A program made the position numbers and the translations under genes. A model generated the notes under the pieces. The model saw nothing but the letters and a program-made list of their open reading frames with translations, ran no database searches and had not been told where the DNA came from. DNA of 64,000 nt from Zafaria ginkgonis. Lineage in GTDB: Bacteria; Actinomycetota; Actinomycetes; Actinomycetales; Micrococcaceae. The stretch lies in the NCBI RefSeq assembly GCF_039540195.1, contig NZ_BAABEO010000008.1, positions 558,001 through 622,000 on the forward strand. The letters are read 5' to 3'. Positions 50,198 to 59,392 of the stretch are shown here, one piece after another (the stretch's first letter is position 1; the number at the start of each line of letters is the position of its first letter).

Positions 50198-52096
50198 CTA
50201 TGTCCCCGGCTGTGACCCGCTGTGGATCCGCTGTGCCCCCTGGCCCGCCGCCGCCGCCGGGACGGCGGCCGGGTCCGGGCCGGCTGGACTGGCCGAACGG
50301 GTGGCGCTGGCCGGGACGGCCTCCTGCACGGCGGCGGCGATCCGGCGGTGCAGTTCGCGCACGCCGGTGCGGTCGATCGCGACCTCCACGATGCGGCGTC
50401 CCCGACCCCTCGAGGCCAGCGCGGCGCGCAGGTCCTCGGGGGTGTCCACCCGCACGTGGGCCACCCCGTAGGCGGCGGCGAGGCGGTTCATCCGGACGCG
50501 GTGCGGGGTTCCGAACAGCCGCTCCACGGTGCGCCCGTAGCGGCCGGATTCGGCGATCCCGCCGTGCTCAAGGGTGGAGAAGATCGCTCCCCCGGCGTCG
50601 TTGAGCACCACGATGTCCAGGTCCGGCTCTGGTTCGCCGTCGCCGAGCAGCAGGCCGCCGGCGTCGTGAAGGAAGGTGACGTCACCGATCAGGGCGGTGG
50701 TGCGCGCCCCCGGTCCCGCCCCGAGCGCGATCCCGGTGGCCGTGGCCAGGGTTCCGTCGATGCCGGCCAGGCCGCGGTTGGCGAACACCCGGGCGGCGGG
50801 GGCCGCCGCGGGGACGCCGGCGAGGTCGGCGTCGCGGATGGCGTTGGAGGAGCCGAGCAGCAGGTTCCCGGCGGCGGCCTCCCAGACCGCCCGGGCCGCG
50901 GAGGGACCGTTCAGCCGGTCCGCGTCCAGGATCGCGGCGTCCACGGCGGCCGCGGCGGCGTGTCCGGCCCGGGTCCAGGCCTCCAGCCACCCCGCCGGGC
51001 CGGTCCCGGCGAAGAGGGAGAGGTCGTCGAGTTCCTCGACGACGCGTTCGCGGCGGCGTCCCGGCGTGAACCATCCGACGGGCTCGGGCACGTAGAGGGC
51101 CGCGGGCAGGTCCGCGCGGTCCAGCAGCCGGGCCACGGGGCGGCTGAGCGTGGGGCGCCCGAAGACCACCACGCGTTCGATCAGGTCCCCGAAGGGGTTG
51201 AGCAGCAGGCGGTAGGGCCCCACGGCGTGGGGTCCGAACCGCGCGTTGGAGCTGGGCTCGGCCAGCAGCGGCAGCCGGTGGGCGCGCGCGAACGCCTCGG
51301 CGACCGGCCCCGCGCCGTGCCCGGCGACGACGACCGTGCGCCGCTCGGCCAGGTCGGGGAGGGCCAGCGGCCGGGACCCCTCGCGCTCCGCGGGGCCGGA
51401 TCCGTCCACGGGAGCCGGGTGGTCCGCGGACCCGGTGCGGCCGGCGTCGTCCGGGCCGGCGGACGGCAGCCGGTCCCCCGGTTCCGGGACCAGCGGATCC
51501 CGGAAGGCCAGGTTCACGTGGACGGGCCCGCAGGGCCCCACCTGGACGGAGACCCCACCCATCCCGCCCATCCCGGCGGTTCCGGGGCCGGGATGCCCGT
51601 CCGCGGCGACGATCCCCTCCGCCGCCAGCAGGGCGCGGCGCAGTTCGGGGACCGGGTCGGTCCCGGCCTGAAGGTCGGCGCAGTGCCTGACGTGGGTGCC
51701 GAAAAGCGCCGTCTGGTCGGTGGTCTGGTTGGCGCCGGTGCCCCGCAGTTCCTCGGGCCGGTCGGCGGAGAGCACCACCAGCGGCACGCCGGCGTGGTTG
51801 GCCTCCATCACCGCGGGCAGCAGCTCGCCGACGGCGGTGCCGGAGGTGGTGACGATGGCGGCCGGCCGGCCGGTGGCCAGCGCCAGGCCCAGCGCGGTGA
51901 ACCCGGCGTCCCGCTCGTCGATGCGCACGTGCAACGTGACGGCGCCGCGGGACTCGGCCTCGGCCAGCGCGTAGGCCAGCGGCGCGCTGCGCGAGCCGGG
52001 GCAGACGATCACGTGGCGGACCCCTCCCTCGGCCAGCGCGGCCACCGCCAGCCGGGCGGACTCAAGCGAGGTCAGTGCGGAAGGTGCGGCGGTCAT
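50198..52096 (-). CDS. menD: 2-succinyl-5-enolpyruvyl-6-hydroxy-3-cyclohexene-1-carboxylate synthase
   Basis: ThDP enzyme that joins isochorismate with 2-oxoglutarate in menaquinone synthesis. 632 residues, slightly long because of an inserted Gly/Pro/Ser-rich region (about 170-245). Seen: GSRSAPLAYALAEA, RIDERDAGFTALGLALATG with the catalytic Glu, and the ThDP-Mg motif GDVTFLHD...VVLNDAGGAIFS. Start: ATG at 52096 without a Shine-Dalgarno; TAGGCT ends seven bases upstream (leaderless). Distant from menC on the same strand with phoX between. Confidence 0.93.
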   Translation of the reverse strand: MTAAPSALTSLESARLAVAALAEGGVRHVIVCPGSRSAPLAYALAEAESRGAVTLHVRIDERDAGFTALGLALATGRPAAIVTTSGTAVGELLPAVMEANHAGVPLVVLSADRPEELRGTGANQTTDQTALFGTHVRHCADLQAGTDPVPELRRALLAAEGIVAADGHPGPGTAGMGGMGGVSVQVGPCGPVHVNLAFRDPLVPEPGDRLPSAGPDDAGRTGSADHPAPVDGSGPAEREGSRPLALPDLAERRTVVVAGHGAGPVAEAFARAHRLPLLAEPSSNARFGPHAVGPYRLLLNPFGDLIERVVVFGRPTLSRPVARLLDRADLPAALYVPEPVGWFTPGRRRERVVEELDDLSLFAGTGPAGWLEAWTRAGHAAAAAVDAAILDADRLNGPSAARAVWEAAAGNLLLGSSNAIRDADLAGVPAAAPAARVFANRGLAGIDGTLATATGIALGAGPGARTTALIGDVTFLHDAGGLLLGDGEPEPDLDIVVLNDAGGAIFSTLEHGGIAESGRYGRTVERLFGTPHRVRMNRLAAAYGVAHVRVDTPEDLRAALASRGRGRRIVEVAIDRTGVRELHRRIAAAVQEAVPASATRSASPAGPDPAAVPAAAAGQGAQRIHSGSQPGT

Positions 52097-52140
52097 GGCC
52101 ACCAGCCTATCCGCCGCCGTCCCTCCCTCCCCACCCGCCC

Positions 52141-52217
52141 GGATTTTGCTGCCTCCCAGGCAGTCCCGCCGGGATTCTGCTACCTCCGGGGCAGTCGCGG
52201 CGGAATTCTGCGCACCG
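52141..52217. repeat. 31-bp tandem repeat upstream of menD
   Basis: Units at 52141-52171 and 52172-52202 agree at 25 of 31 positions, with a partial third (52203 on). Each begins GGATTNTGCT. A 13-base inverted copy GGTAGCAAAATCC is at 52390-52402. In the noncoding gap between phoX (52467) and menD. Confidence 0.8.
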
Positions 52218-52239
52218 CAGCTTCCACCAGGAGACGCGA

Positions 52240-52285
52240 CGACGGCGGGGGGCGGCTTCGTTGCGGAAGCCGCACGCCGCCGTCG
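52240..52285 (-). terminator. Imperfect hairpin after phoX
   Basis: GCGGCTTC/GAAGCCGC and CGACGGCG/CGCCGTCG stems around an internal loop, about 180 bases past the phoX stop. A plausible terminator in a 370-bp gap. Confidence 0.45.
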
Positions 52286-52466
52286 TGCTGCGCGGGCAGA
52301 GGGGCGCGGGCCTATGTGCACGGGTCTAGGTGCACTATCTCCGAATCACTGCCTCCAAGCGAGCGCAATCCTGGAAACACCCACCGGAAGGTAGCAAAAT
52401 CCGGGAGGCGGCAGGCCCCGGTGTGGCCACGGCGAGCGTGGGAAGCGTTCCGGGGCGGGCCTGCCG

Positions 52467-54578
52467 CTAGCCCCGGGCGCCGCGGGAGCGGCCGACGCCG
52501 CTGTTGCCGCGGGAGCTGAAGACCTGGACCACGGCCGGGCGCGGTGCGTACGCCTGGCCGCGCTTCTCCCGGCTCTTGCTGGCGACGTAGTCCGGGAACA
52601 GGGAGGTCGGCGCGGCGAAGGTGCCGCCCTCGCCCGGGTGCTGGACGGCCACGAAGACGGAGTTGTCGCGGTCGTGGATGACCGGCCCGCAGGTCTCCGC
52701 CCCTGCCGGGACGGCCAGGAACTGCTCGACGCGGCCGCGGTCGGGACCCGTGAGGGTGACCTTGTGCAGGGCGTCGCAGTAGCCGATGGTGCCCGGCTGG
52801 CCGTCGGTGGAGATCCAGAGGTTGCCCTTGGAGTCGAACGCCAGGTTGTCCGGGCAGGCGATCGGGGAGACCTTCTCCGCCGGGTACCCCGAGAAGTACA
52901 GCTGGGAGGCCGGCGCCTGCGGGTCCCCGCACAGCAGCAGGATGTTCCAGCCGAAGGTCAGCGCCGCGGCGTCGTTGCCCGTCTCGGTGAGCTCGATGAC
53001 GTGGCCGTCGCGGTTGCTGGTGGCGCTGGTCAGGCCCGCGCGCGGGTTCGCCTCGTCGGCGCCGGCCTTCTTGCCCGCCTTGCCGCGGTCGGTGTTGTTC
53101 GTCAGCGCGATGTACAGCTTGCCGGTGACCGGGTTCGGCTCCACGTCCTCCGGGCGGTCCATCTTGGTGGCGCCGACCTTGTCCGCGGCGAGGCGGGTGT
53201 AGACCAGGACCTCCTCGACGCTCATCCCCTCGACCTTGGACTCTCCGTTGACCACCAGCGGCAGCCAGGCCCCGGAACCGTCGAAGGAGCCGTCCGCCGG
53301 CACCTTCCCGGACCCGTCGATCTCGGCAGCCGGCGAGCCGCCGCTGAACCGGGCGACGTACAGGTCGCCGGCGGAGAGCAGCGTCAGGTTGTGCTTCTTG
53401 TTGCCCGGCTTGTACTTGTCCTTGGAGATGAACTTGTAGACGTAGTCGAAGCGCTCGTCGTCGCCGGAGTAGGAGACCGCGCGGCCGTCGGCGGCGATGC
53501 GGACGTTCGCGCCCTCGTGCTTGAAGCGGCCCAGCGCGGTGTGCTTGACCGGGGTGGAGGTCGGGTCCTGCGGGTCGATCTCCACGACCCAGCCGAAGCG
53601 GTTGACCTCGTTCGCGTAGCCGGCGTTCTGGCCGGAGAAGCGCGGGTCGGTCAGCTCCCAGCCGCGCTCGGTGGCGCCGGAGGAGATGCCGTACCGGGAA
53701 TCGGTGTCCGAGCCGGTGCCCTGGAAGTATTGGTTGAAGTTCTCCTCGCCGGAGAGCACGGTGCCCCACGGGGTGGTGCCGCCGGCGCAGTTGTTCAGCG
53801 TGCCCAGGACGCGCTTGCCGGTCGGGTCGGCGACGGTCTTGAGCAGGTCCGAGCCGGCGGCGGGGCCGTCGACGGCGAAGACGGTGGTGGCGGTGATGCG
53901 GCGGTTGCGCGCGCCTCCGCGCACGTATTCCCACTTGGCGCCGGCCTTCTTGCGGCGCAGCTCCACGACGGCGAAGCCGTGCGCGGCCATGGCGGTGCGG
54001 CGGGCCTCGTCCGGGTTGGCGGCCAGCCACGCCGGGTCGAACATGATGTCCTCGTTGGTGTACTCGTGGTTGGCCACGAGCACGCCGGAGCGGCTGCTGC
54101 CCTTGTCCGCGATGATGTTCAGGTAGTCGTTGTTGTACCCGAACTGTCCGGCCTGGGCCTTGGCGGTCTGGTTGTCGATGTCGAAGTCGGGGGTCTTGCG
54201 GAAGAGCGGGTCGCCCCAGCGGATGATCGGTTCCCAGTCGTAGCCGGCGGGAACGGTGACCTCGTCCACGGTGCGCGCGACCGGTTCGATCGCGGTGAAC
54301 CGCAGCTTCCCGCCGCCCTGCCCGAACCCGCCGAAGTCGGCGGAGGCCTCCGGGGCCTGCGCGACGTCCACGCCGATCGCCACCGCGGCCGCGGCCACGC
54401 CGCCCAGGCCCAGCAGCGCGCGGCGCGAGAGCGCCGCGTCAGCGATGTCGCGGAAGTAGTTGTTCGTGGACGTGTTGCACACGTCCTGGGCGCAGGCGTT
54501 CCCGCACTTGAAGTGGCAGGTCGCCGCTGAACGGTTTCCGCGGGTGTGTCCGAGCATCGGCAGGAAGGTGGGGCTCAT
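52467..54578 (-). CDS. phoX: PhoX family alkaline phosphatase
   Basis: Calcium/iron-dependent phosphomonoesterase exported by Tat. 703 residues: SRRALLGLGG twin-arginine motif (about 51-60) preceded by a four-Cys cluster (residues 21-34), then the beta-propeller with LNNCAGGTTPWGT and LSGEENFNQYF, both PhoX signatures for the metal cluster. Start: ATG with AAGGACCGCC upstream. Monocistronic; a phosphate-starvation promoter (Pho box) was not recognised. Between menD and menC but probably unrelated to menaquinone. Confidence 0.92.
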   Translation of the reverse strand: MSPTFLPMLGHTRGNRSAATCHFKCGNACAQDVCNTSTNNYFRDIADAALSRRALLGLGGVAAAAVAIGVDVAQAPEASADFGGFGQGGGKLRFTAIEPVARTVDEVTVPAGYDWEPIIRWGDPLFRKTPDFDIDNQTAKAQAGQFGYNNDYLNIIADKGSSRSGVLVANHEYTNEDIMFDPAWLAANPDEARRTAMAAHGFAVVELRRKKAGAKWEYVRGGARNRRITATTVFAVDGPAAGSDLLKTVADPTGKRVLGTLNNCAGGTTPWGTVLSGEENFNQYFQGTGSDTDSRYGISSGATERGWELTDPRFSGQNAGYANEVNRFGWVVEIDPQDPTSTPVKHTALGRFKHEGANVRIAADGRAVSYSGDDERFDYVYKFISKDKYKPGNKKHNLTLLSAGDLYVARFSGGSPAAEIDGSGKVPADGSFDGSGAWLPLVVNGESKVEGMSVEEVLVYTRLAADKVGATKMDRPEDVEPNPVTGKLYIALTNNTDRGKAGKKAGADEANPRAGLTSATSNRDGHVIELTETGNDAAALTFGWNILLLCGDPQAPASQLYFSGYPAEKVSPIACPDNLAFDSKGNLWISTDGQPGTIGYCDALHKVTLTGPDRGRVEQFLAVPAGAETCGPVIHDRDNSVFVAVQHPGEGGTFAAPTSLFPDYVASKSREKRGQAYAPRPAVVQVFSSRGNSGVGRSRGARG

Positions 54579-54668
54579 GGCGGTCCTTACGCAAGGTCTG
54601 GGCGGGTTTTCCGAACAGACCTTGTCAGGGGCAAACTACGGCGTGCCCACCGGCGGGTGAACGGGAGC

Positions 54669-55694
54669 CTAAGTTCCCGGAACCACCAGTTCCCGGCACC
54701 GGCGCAGCCGCTCGAGCCACCAGCGCCGGCGGGCCGGATCGGCCGCGTGGCGCTCCACCAGCTCCGGGTCGGCGGCGACCGTGCGCAGGTCCAGCATCCC
54801 GCCGCGGGCCACGTAGGGTTCGGCCGCGACGTCGGCCGCGAACAGGGAGACCGTGCCGAGCCCGCACGCGTAGGGAAGCTCGGGCAGCGCCGCGGCCAGG
54901 GCCGCCCCGGTCCGGGTGCCGACGGAGGTGTCCAGCGCGGAGCTGACGACGGCGGGCAGGCCCGCCTCGGCGACGATCCGCAGCGCGCGGCGCACCCCGC
55001 CCAGCGGCGGAGCCTTGACCACGATCAGGTCGGCGGCCTCCGCGCGCGCCACCGCGAGCGGGTCCGATTCCTTGCGGACGGATTCGTCCGCGGCGATGGG
55101 GATGCCGAGCCCGCGGCGGGCCACCTCCATGCGCAGCCGGCGCAGCCCCTCGATGCCGGCGACCGGCTGTTCGGCGTACTGCAGCCCGTACGGGGCCAGC
55201 GCCTCCAGCGCCTCCAGCGCCTGGTCCAGGCTCCAGCCCGCGTTCGCGTCCACCCGCAGGGCCGCCCCCGGCAGCAGCCGGCGCACTTCGGCGACACGGG
55301 CGACGTCGTCCGCCAGCGCCTGCCCCGCCTCGGCGACCTTGATCTTCACGGTGTGGGCCGCGTCGTACGCGGCCAGCACGCGTTCGACGCCGGAGGCCGG
55401 GACCGCCGGCACCGTCGCGTTCACGGGCACGTGCGTGCGCACCGGTTCGGGGTAGCCCTCCCAGCCGGCCTCGATCGCGCCGCGCAGCCACGCCGCCGCC
55501 TCGGCGTCGCCGTACTCGGTGAAGGGAGCGAACTCGGCCCAGCCGGCCGGGCCGTCCAGCAGCAGGACCTCGCGTTCGACGACGCCGCGGAAACGGACCT
55601 TCAGCGGCAGCACCACCACGTGGGCGCGGGCGGCCAGCTCTTCGGCACTGGGGAAGTTGGCGCCGGGGACCCCGGCGGGTACGGTCTCGGTCAT
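54669..55694 (-). CDS. menC: o-Succinylbenzoate synthase
   Basis: Enolase-superfamily enzyme that dehydrates SHCHC to o-succinylbenzoate in menaquinone synthesis. 341 residues: catalytic lysines in HTVKIKVAEAG and IVVKAPPLGG, metal ligands in RVDANAGW, YAEQPV and AADESV. Start: ATG at 55694; TACTGT ends six bases upstream with no usable ribosome site, so a leaderless mRNA is likely. Completes menF-menD-menC (menE, menB and menA are not in the window). Confidence 0.93.
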   Translation of the reverse strand: MTETVPAGVPGANFPSAEELAARAHVVVLPLKVRFRGVVEREVLLLDGPAGWAEFAPFTEYGDAEAAAWLRGAIEAGWEGYPEPVRTHVPVNATVPAVPASGVERVLAAYDAAHTVKIKVAEAGQALADDVARVAEVRRLLPGAALRVDANAGWSLDQALEALEALAPYGLQYAEQPVAGIEGLRRLRMEVARRGLGIPIAADESVRKESDPLAVARAEAADLIVVKAPPLGGVRRALRIVAEAGLPAVVSSALDTSVGTRTGAALAAALPELPYACGLGTVSLFAADVAAEPYVARGGMLDLRTVAADPELVERHAADPARRRWWLERLRRCRELVVPGT

Positions 55695-55781
55695 GTCTCC
55701 ACAGTAGTCACCGCCACGGAAGTCACCGCGGGACCCGCGTGCACAGCGTTTTCCCACGCCGGTGTGGCAGGCTGTACTGCG

Positions 55782-56696
55782 ATGATTCGAACCAAGGCAC
55801 ATCCGGCCCGGCGGGGAACATCCCACAGGGCCGCCCCGCACCCGGCGCTGTGGATCCTCGGCATGCTCTGCGTAGCCGCGGCCTTCGGCGCCGTCTACTG
55901 GGGCTTCGTCCTGACCGTAACCGGGCAGCTGGCGGACGAAACCGCGCTGCGCGGGGCCGAGGCCTACCTCGGCGCGGACACCGCCCGCCGCCCGGCGCTG
56001 GCGTTCCTGGGGTACCTGCCGGAGGCCTCCGCCGTGATCGGGGCGCTGGCGCTGCTGGCGGCTGCGGCCGTGCGGCGCAGCGTGTGGGCCCCTGCCGTGG
56101 CGGCGGCAGCGTTCGCGGGCGCCGCGCTGAGCACCCAGGTGCTCAAGCACCTGGTGCTCGAGCGGCCGGACAAGGACATTTCCGCGGCGTCGGTGAATTC
56201 CTTCCCGTCCGGGCACACGACCTTCGCCGCCGCGGCCATGGTGGCGGTGCTCCTGGTCGCCTCGCCCCGCTGGCGGCCCCTGGTGGCGGCGCTCGGCGGC
56301 CTCTATGCCGCCGTGGCCGGCATGGCGACCCTGGTGCTCGGCTGGCACCGCCCCGCCGACATCCTCGGCGCCTACCTGATGGCGGCGTTTTGGGGGCTGC
56401 TCGGCGGACTGGTGCTCCTGCGCCGGGAGCCGTGGTGGAACGTGTGGGAGGGTCCCAACACGCACTGGGCGTCCGCGCGCCTGTGGCAGGCGGTGCTGTG
56501 GGTGCCCGGGGTGGCGGGCCTGGCCGGAGCCGTCGCCGTGTACCAGCTGGTGATCGGGCCGTCGGCGCTGCAGGGCACGGCCGGCCTGCTCGGCTGGCAC
56601 CTTCTGGCGGCGGTGCTGTTCATCGGCGGTTCCGCGGCCTTCCTCTTCGGCCTCGGATCCGCGTTCTTCTCCCACCAGACCCGCCGGCGGGGCTGA
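55782..56696 (+). CDS. PAP2 superfamily membrane phosphatase
   Basis: 304 residues, about six to seven membrane segments. The three PAP2 motifs are present: KHLVLERPD, PSGHTTFA and GWHRPADI. Members dephosphorylate undecaprenyl pyrophosphate or phosphatidate at the outer membrane face (family knowledge). Start: ATG at 55782 with a poor ribosome site; it is divergent from menC. The C-terminal 75 residues hold two further hydrophobic segments beyond the catalytic core. Specific substrate unknown. Confidence 0.9.
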   Translation: MIRTKAHPARRGTSHRAAPHPALWILGMLCVAAAFGAVYWGFVLTVTGQLADETALRGAEAYLGADTARRPALAFLGYLPEASAVIGALALLAAAAVRRSVWAPAVAAAAFAGAALSTQVLKHLVLERPDKDISAASVNSFPSGHTTFAAAAMVAVLLVASPRWRPLVAALGGLYAAVAGMATLVLGWHRPADILGAYLMAAFWGLLGGLVLLRREPWWNVWEGPNTHWASARLWQAVLWVPGVAGLAGAVAVYQLVIGPSALQGTAGLLGWHLLAAVLFIGGSAAFLFGLGSAFFSHQTRRRG

Positions 56697-56714
56697 GCCG
56701 GCCGCTGCCCGCCA

Positions 56715-57911
56715 CTACCCGGACCGCGGGGTGCGCGGGATGAAGTACCCGAAGATGGCGGCCCCGGCGAAGGACAGCGCCGCCACCGCCCAAATGCCCG
56801 AGGCCAGGGACACCGCTCCGGTCATCACGGACAGCACCACGGGTCCGCCCATGACCCCGGTGTCGGAGAGCAGCCTCCACAGGCCCAGGAACTGGGGGCG
56901 CCCCGCGCGGGGCGAGAAGTCGGCCCCCAGCGTCATCACGATCCCCGAGCCGATGCCGTTGCCGAAACCCAGCAGCATGGCCACGGCCAGCAGGGTCGCG
57001 GCCTGGGAGGTCAGCGGCAGCAGCGCCAGGGCGATGCCCATGACCACCATGGCCGGCACCGCCACCGCGACCCGTCCCTTGCGGTCCATGAGCTTGCCCG
57101 CCGGGTAGAAGACCAGCATGTCCACGGCACCTGACAGGCCATAGATCACCGACGCCGTGGGAGCATCGAGCCCCAACTGCTCCGCCCAGAGCGGGATGAC
57201 CGCCTGCCGGGTGGCGCGCACCGCGGAAATCAGCATCACGCCCACGCCCAGCGTGGCCAGGACCCGCTTGTGGGAGGCCGCGATCGAACGGATGGTGGGC
57301 CGGACGGCGTCGTTCCCCGCGGGGTGCCGCCCGCCGGGAACGACGCCGGCAAGGTCCGGGATCCGGATGCTGACCACCGTGGCGGCGGCCATGGCGGCCA
57401 GCCCGGTCCAGTACGCCCCGGGCAGGCCCAACCACAGCATGACGGCGGCGGAAACGAACGGGCCGATGAACGTCCCGATGCGGGACACCCCACCCAGCGT
57501 GGACATGGCACGGGCGCGGAACTGCACCGGGACCGCCTCGGCAAGGAAGCTCTGCCGGGCGAGGTTGAAGACCGAACCGGCCATGCCGATCATGAGGATG
57601 CCCGCCGCGAAGACGCCCAGCACGGGGGCGGCCAGGGCCAGCCCCATGCCGCAGGTCGCCCAGGCGGCAGCGCCGATCATGGCGGCGCGCTCGCCGAAGC
57701 GGGCGGTGATCATCGAGGCGGGGACATTGGTGAGCAGCGAACCGATGCCGATGAGCGTGATGGTCAGCGCCGCGGCGGCGACCGAGGCCCCCAACCCGCG
57801 GGCGCTGAGCGCGATGACGGGCAGGATGGCCCCGGTGCCGACCGAATACAGCAGCGATGGTGCATAAACGCTGAACGCAAGGTCCCTGAGTCTGAATTCG
57901 CCGCTGGTCAC
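56715..57911 (-). CDS. MFS transporter
   Basis: 398-residue permease with about twelve membrane segments; the middle loop is soluble (PGGRHPAGNDAV). It resembles DHA1-type exporters (RFGERAAMIG at motif A; DRKGRVAV on the second half). Start: GTG at 57911 is preferred because TACGAT lies six bases upstream with no Shine-Dalgarno, a leaderless pattern; GTG at 57953 would add 14 residues of low hydrophobicity. Convergent with the PAP2 gene (18 bases between stops). Substrate unknown. Confidence 0.83.
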   Translation of the reverse strand: MTSGEFRLRDLAFSVYAPSLLYSVGTGAILPVIALSARGLGASVAAAALTITLIGIGSLLTNVPASMITARFGERAAMIGAAAWATCGMGLALAAPVLGVFAAGILMIGMAGSVFNLARQSFLAEAVPVQFRARAMSTLGGVSRIGTFIGPFVSAAVMLWLGLPGAYWTGLAAMAAATVVSIRIPDLAGVVPGGRHPAGNDAVRPTIRSIAASHKRVLATLGVGVMLISAVRATRQAVIPLWAEQLGLDAPTASVIYGLSGAVDMLVFYPAGKLMDRKGRVAVAVPAMVVMGIALALLPLTSQAATLLAVAMLLGFGNGIGSGIVMTLGADFSPRAGRPQFLGLWRLLSDTGVMGGPVVLSVMTGAVSLASGIWAVAALSFAGAAIFGYFIPRTPRSG

Positions 57912-57995
57912 CGGGACATCGTAGTCTCGCCTCCACCGGAGCGGCGGCGGCACCGTGCCAAAACGGCGGACGCCGGCGGGCCGGGCCCGACGATC

Positions 57996-58877
57996 CTAGC
58001 GGAGCATCATCCTGGCACCGCCGGGCCCGGTGGCCTTCATGCGCAGGATCAGGTGCCGCGACTGCACCGGCCCGTAGGGCAGCACCGGCACGGCCTTGGT
58101 GTAGTCGGTGGACGACTCGTGGATGGCCGTGGTGGTGGTCCGGATGGCCTGGAGCAGCCGGTGGTACTGGGTGCGGACGAAATCCGGGTCCACCACGGCC
58201 CCGTGGCCCGGCACGATCACGGTGTAGAGTTCGTCGATCGCTATCAGCTTGCCCAAGACCTTCTGCCACTCGTAGGGGAAGGAATCCTCGAAGCTGGGGT
58301 GCGCTCCCTCTTCGACGATGTCCCCGGCGAAGAGCACGTTGCCGGAGCCGACCAGCAGGTCACCTTCGGTGTGGGCGCGGCCCAGATGGAAGAGGGTGAC
58401 CTTGTGGCCGCCCAGGTCCAGGTCCACCGGCTGGTCGGAGACGAGGCGGTTGGGAAGGTCGATCCCGGTGTCCGGGCCCTCGGCGGCGGCCATTTCCGGC
58501 TCGAATTCGCGGACCATCCGGCGCTGGCGCTCCCCGGTCTCCTCCATCATGCGCACGGCGGCGGTGTGGGCCCAGATGTCCTCCACCCCGCGGGCACGGA
58601 AGTAGGCGTTGCCGAAGAAGTGGTCGCCGTGGGCGTGGGTGTTCACGACCACCAGCGGGAGGTCGGTGAGGGTGCGGACGGCGGCGAAGATCTCGGCGGC
58701 CTCCCGCGGGCCGGATCCGGTGTCCACCAGCAGGGCGCGCTCGTCACCGATCACCAGGCCGGTGTTCAGCGCGAATCCGCCGTCGGGGCGGACCCACGAA
58801 CGCTCCCCCACCCGCGTCCATCCTGCCTGGTTTCCGCTCGTCTGGTTTCCGTCTGTCTGGGCCGAACTCAACGTCAT
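57996..58877 (-). CDS. Metallo-beta-lactamase fold hydrolase
   Basis: Zinc hydrolase of 293 residues. Metal sites: THAHGDHFFGN (HxHxDH), LGRAHTEGDLLV, AGDIVEEG and VPGHGAVVD, the full MBL set. The N-terminus has a short Gln/Asn/Gly stretch with a slightly repeated TDGNQTSGNQ. The family includes lactonases, glyoxalase II and cyclases; this one resembles general MBL-fold proteins of the BlaB/hydrolase kind. Start: ATG with GGGGAAAGG upstream. No obvious pathway partner. Confidence 0.9.
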   Translation of the reverse strand: MTLSSAQTDGNQTSGNQAGWTRVGERSWVRPDGGFALNTGLVIGDERALLVDTGSGPREAAEIFAAVRTLTDLPLVVVNTHAHGDHFFGNAYFRARGVEDIWAHTAAVRMMEETGERQRRMVREFEPEMAAAEGPDTGIDLPNRLVSDQPVDLDLGGHKVTLFHLGRAHTEGDLLVGSGNVLFAGDIVEEGAHPSFEDSFPYEWQKVLGKLIAIDELYTVIVPGHGAVVDPDFVRTQYHRLLQAIRTTTTAIHESSTDYTKAVPVLPYGPVQSRHLILRMKATGPGGARMMLR

Positions 58878-58994
58878 CGTCGCCTTTCCCCGGAGCCGGC
58901 GTCCATGACCCCGTTGTCATGGTCCTGCGCTCGCGGAACGATTCGTGCCCCCCAGACTACTGGCTGCCGGCAACCGCCGGGCGCTGACAGGCCG

Positions 58995-59195
58995 TCAGTA
59001 TGCGTCGATCCTGACTTCCCCGTAGGGAAGGGTCTCGTCCACCACCGCCTGGAGGTCGTGCAGTCCGGTTCCCCGGATCAACACGCCGTACTGGTGTTCC
59101 GTCACTGACTCCCGGAACACCGGCAGCATCGCGGTGCGGAGGTGCTCATCGAGGCCGGCCAAATACTCTTCATAGGCGAGAGGAAGTGCTTCCAT
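58995..59195 (-). CDS. Small protein of unknown function, 66 aa
   Basis: Not recognised. 66 residues with acidic character, soluble; the C-terminus YGEVRIDAY and the middle VTEHQYGVLIRG look like a compact beta-alpha fold. TACGCT ends six bases before the ATG and GGAGG is too close for a normal ribosome site, so a leaderless start is likely. Codon bias matches neighbours. Possible small conserved gene; could be spurious. Confidence 0.6.
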   Translation of the reverse strand: MEALPLAYEEYLAGLDEHLRTAMLPVFRESVTEHQYGVLIRGTGLHDLQAVVDETLPYGEVRIDAY

Positions 59196-59310
59196 GCCTC
59201 CAGCGTAGGACCGGGCGGGCGCCGGGGCTAGGACGGGGCGGCCCGGAAACCGGCCGCTTGGTGCCGGTGACTGGTGCCGGTGCCTGGCCGCCGCGATCCA
59301 CGGGAAAAGG

Positions 59311-59344
59311 GAGCGGTCCACGCCAACCCGGCCGTGGACCGCTC
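59311..59344 (-). terminator. Hairpin terminator after SSS symporter
   Basis: Perfect 12-bp stem GAGCGGTCCACG with a ten-base loop, 49 bases past the symporter stop. Confidence 0.6.
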
Positions 59345-59392
59345 GCTCCTGCCCTGCGACAGGAATTCCCTGCGTTTCAGGTGGCCTGCGCC

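Noticed and set aside
50222..52519. 765-residue plus frame opposite menD
   Set aside because: Antisense shadow of menD.
59256..59282. Repeated TGGTGCCGGTG near 59260 and 59270
   Set aside because: Two short copies only, in a GC-rich spacer; no structure or conservation argument.
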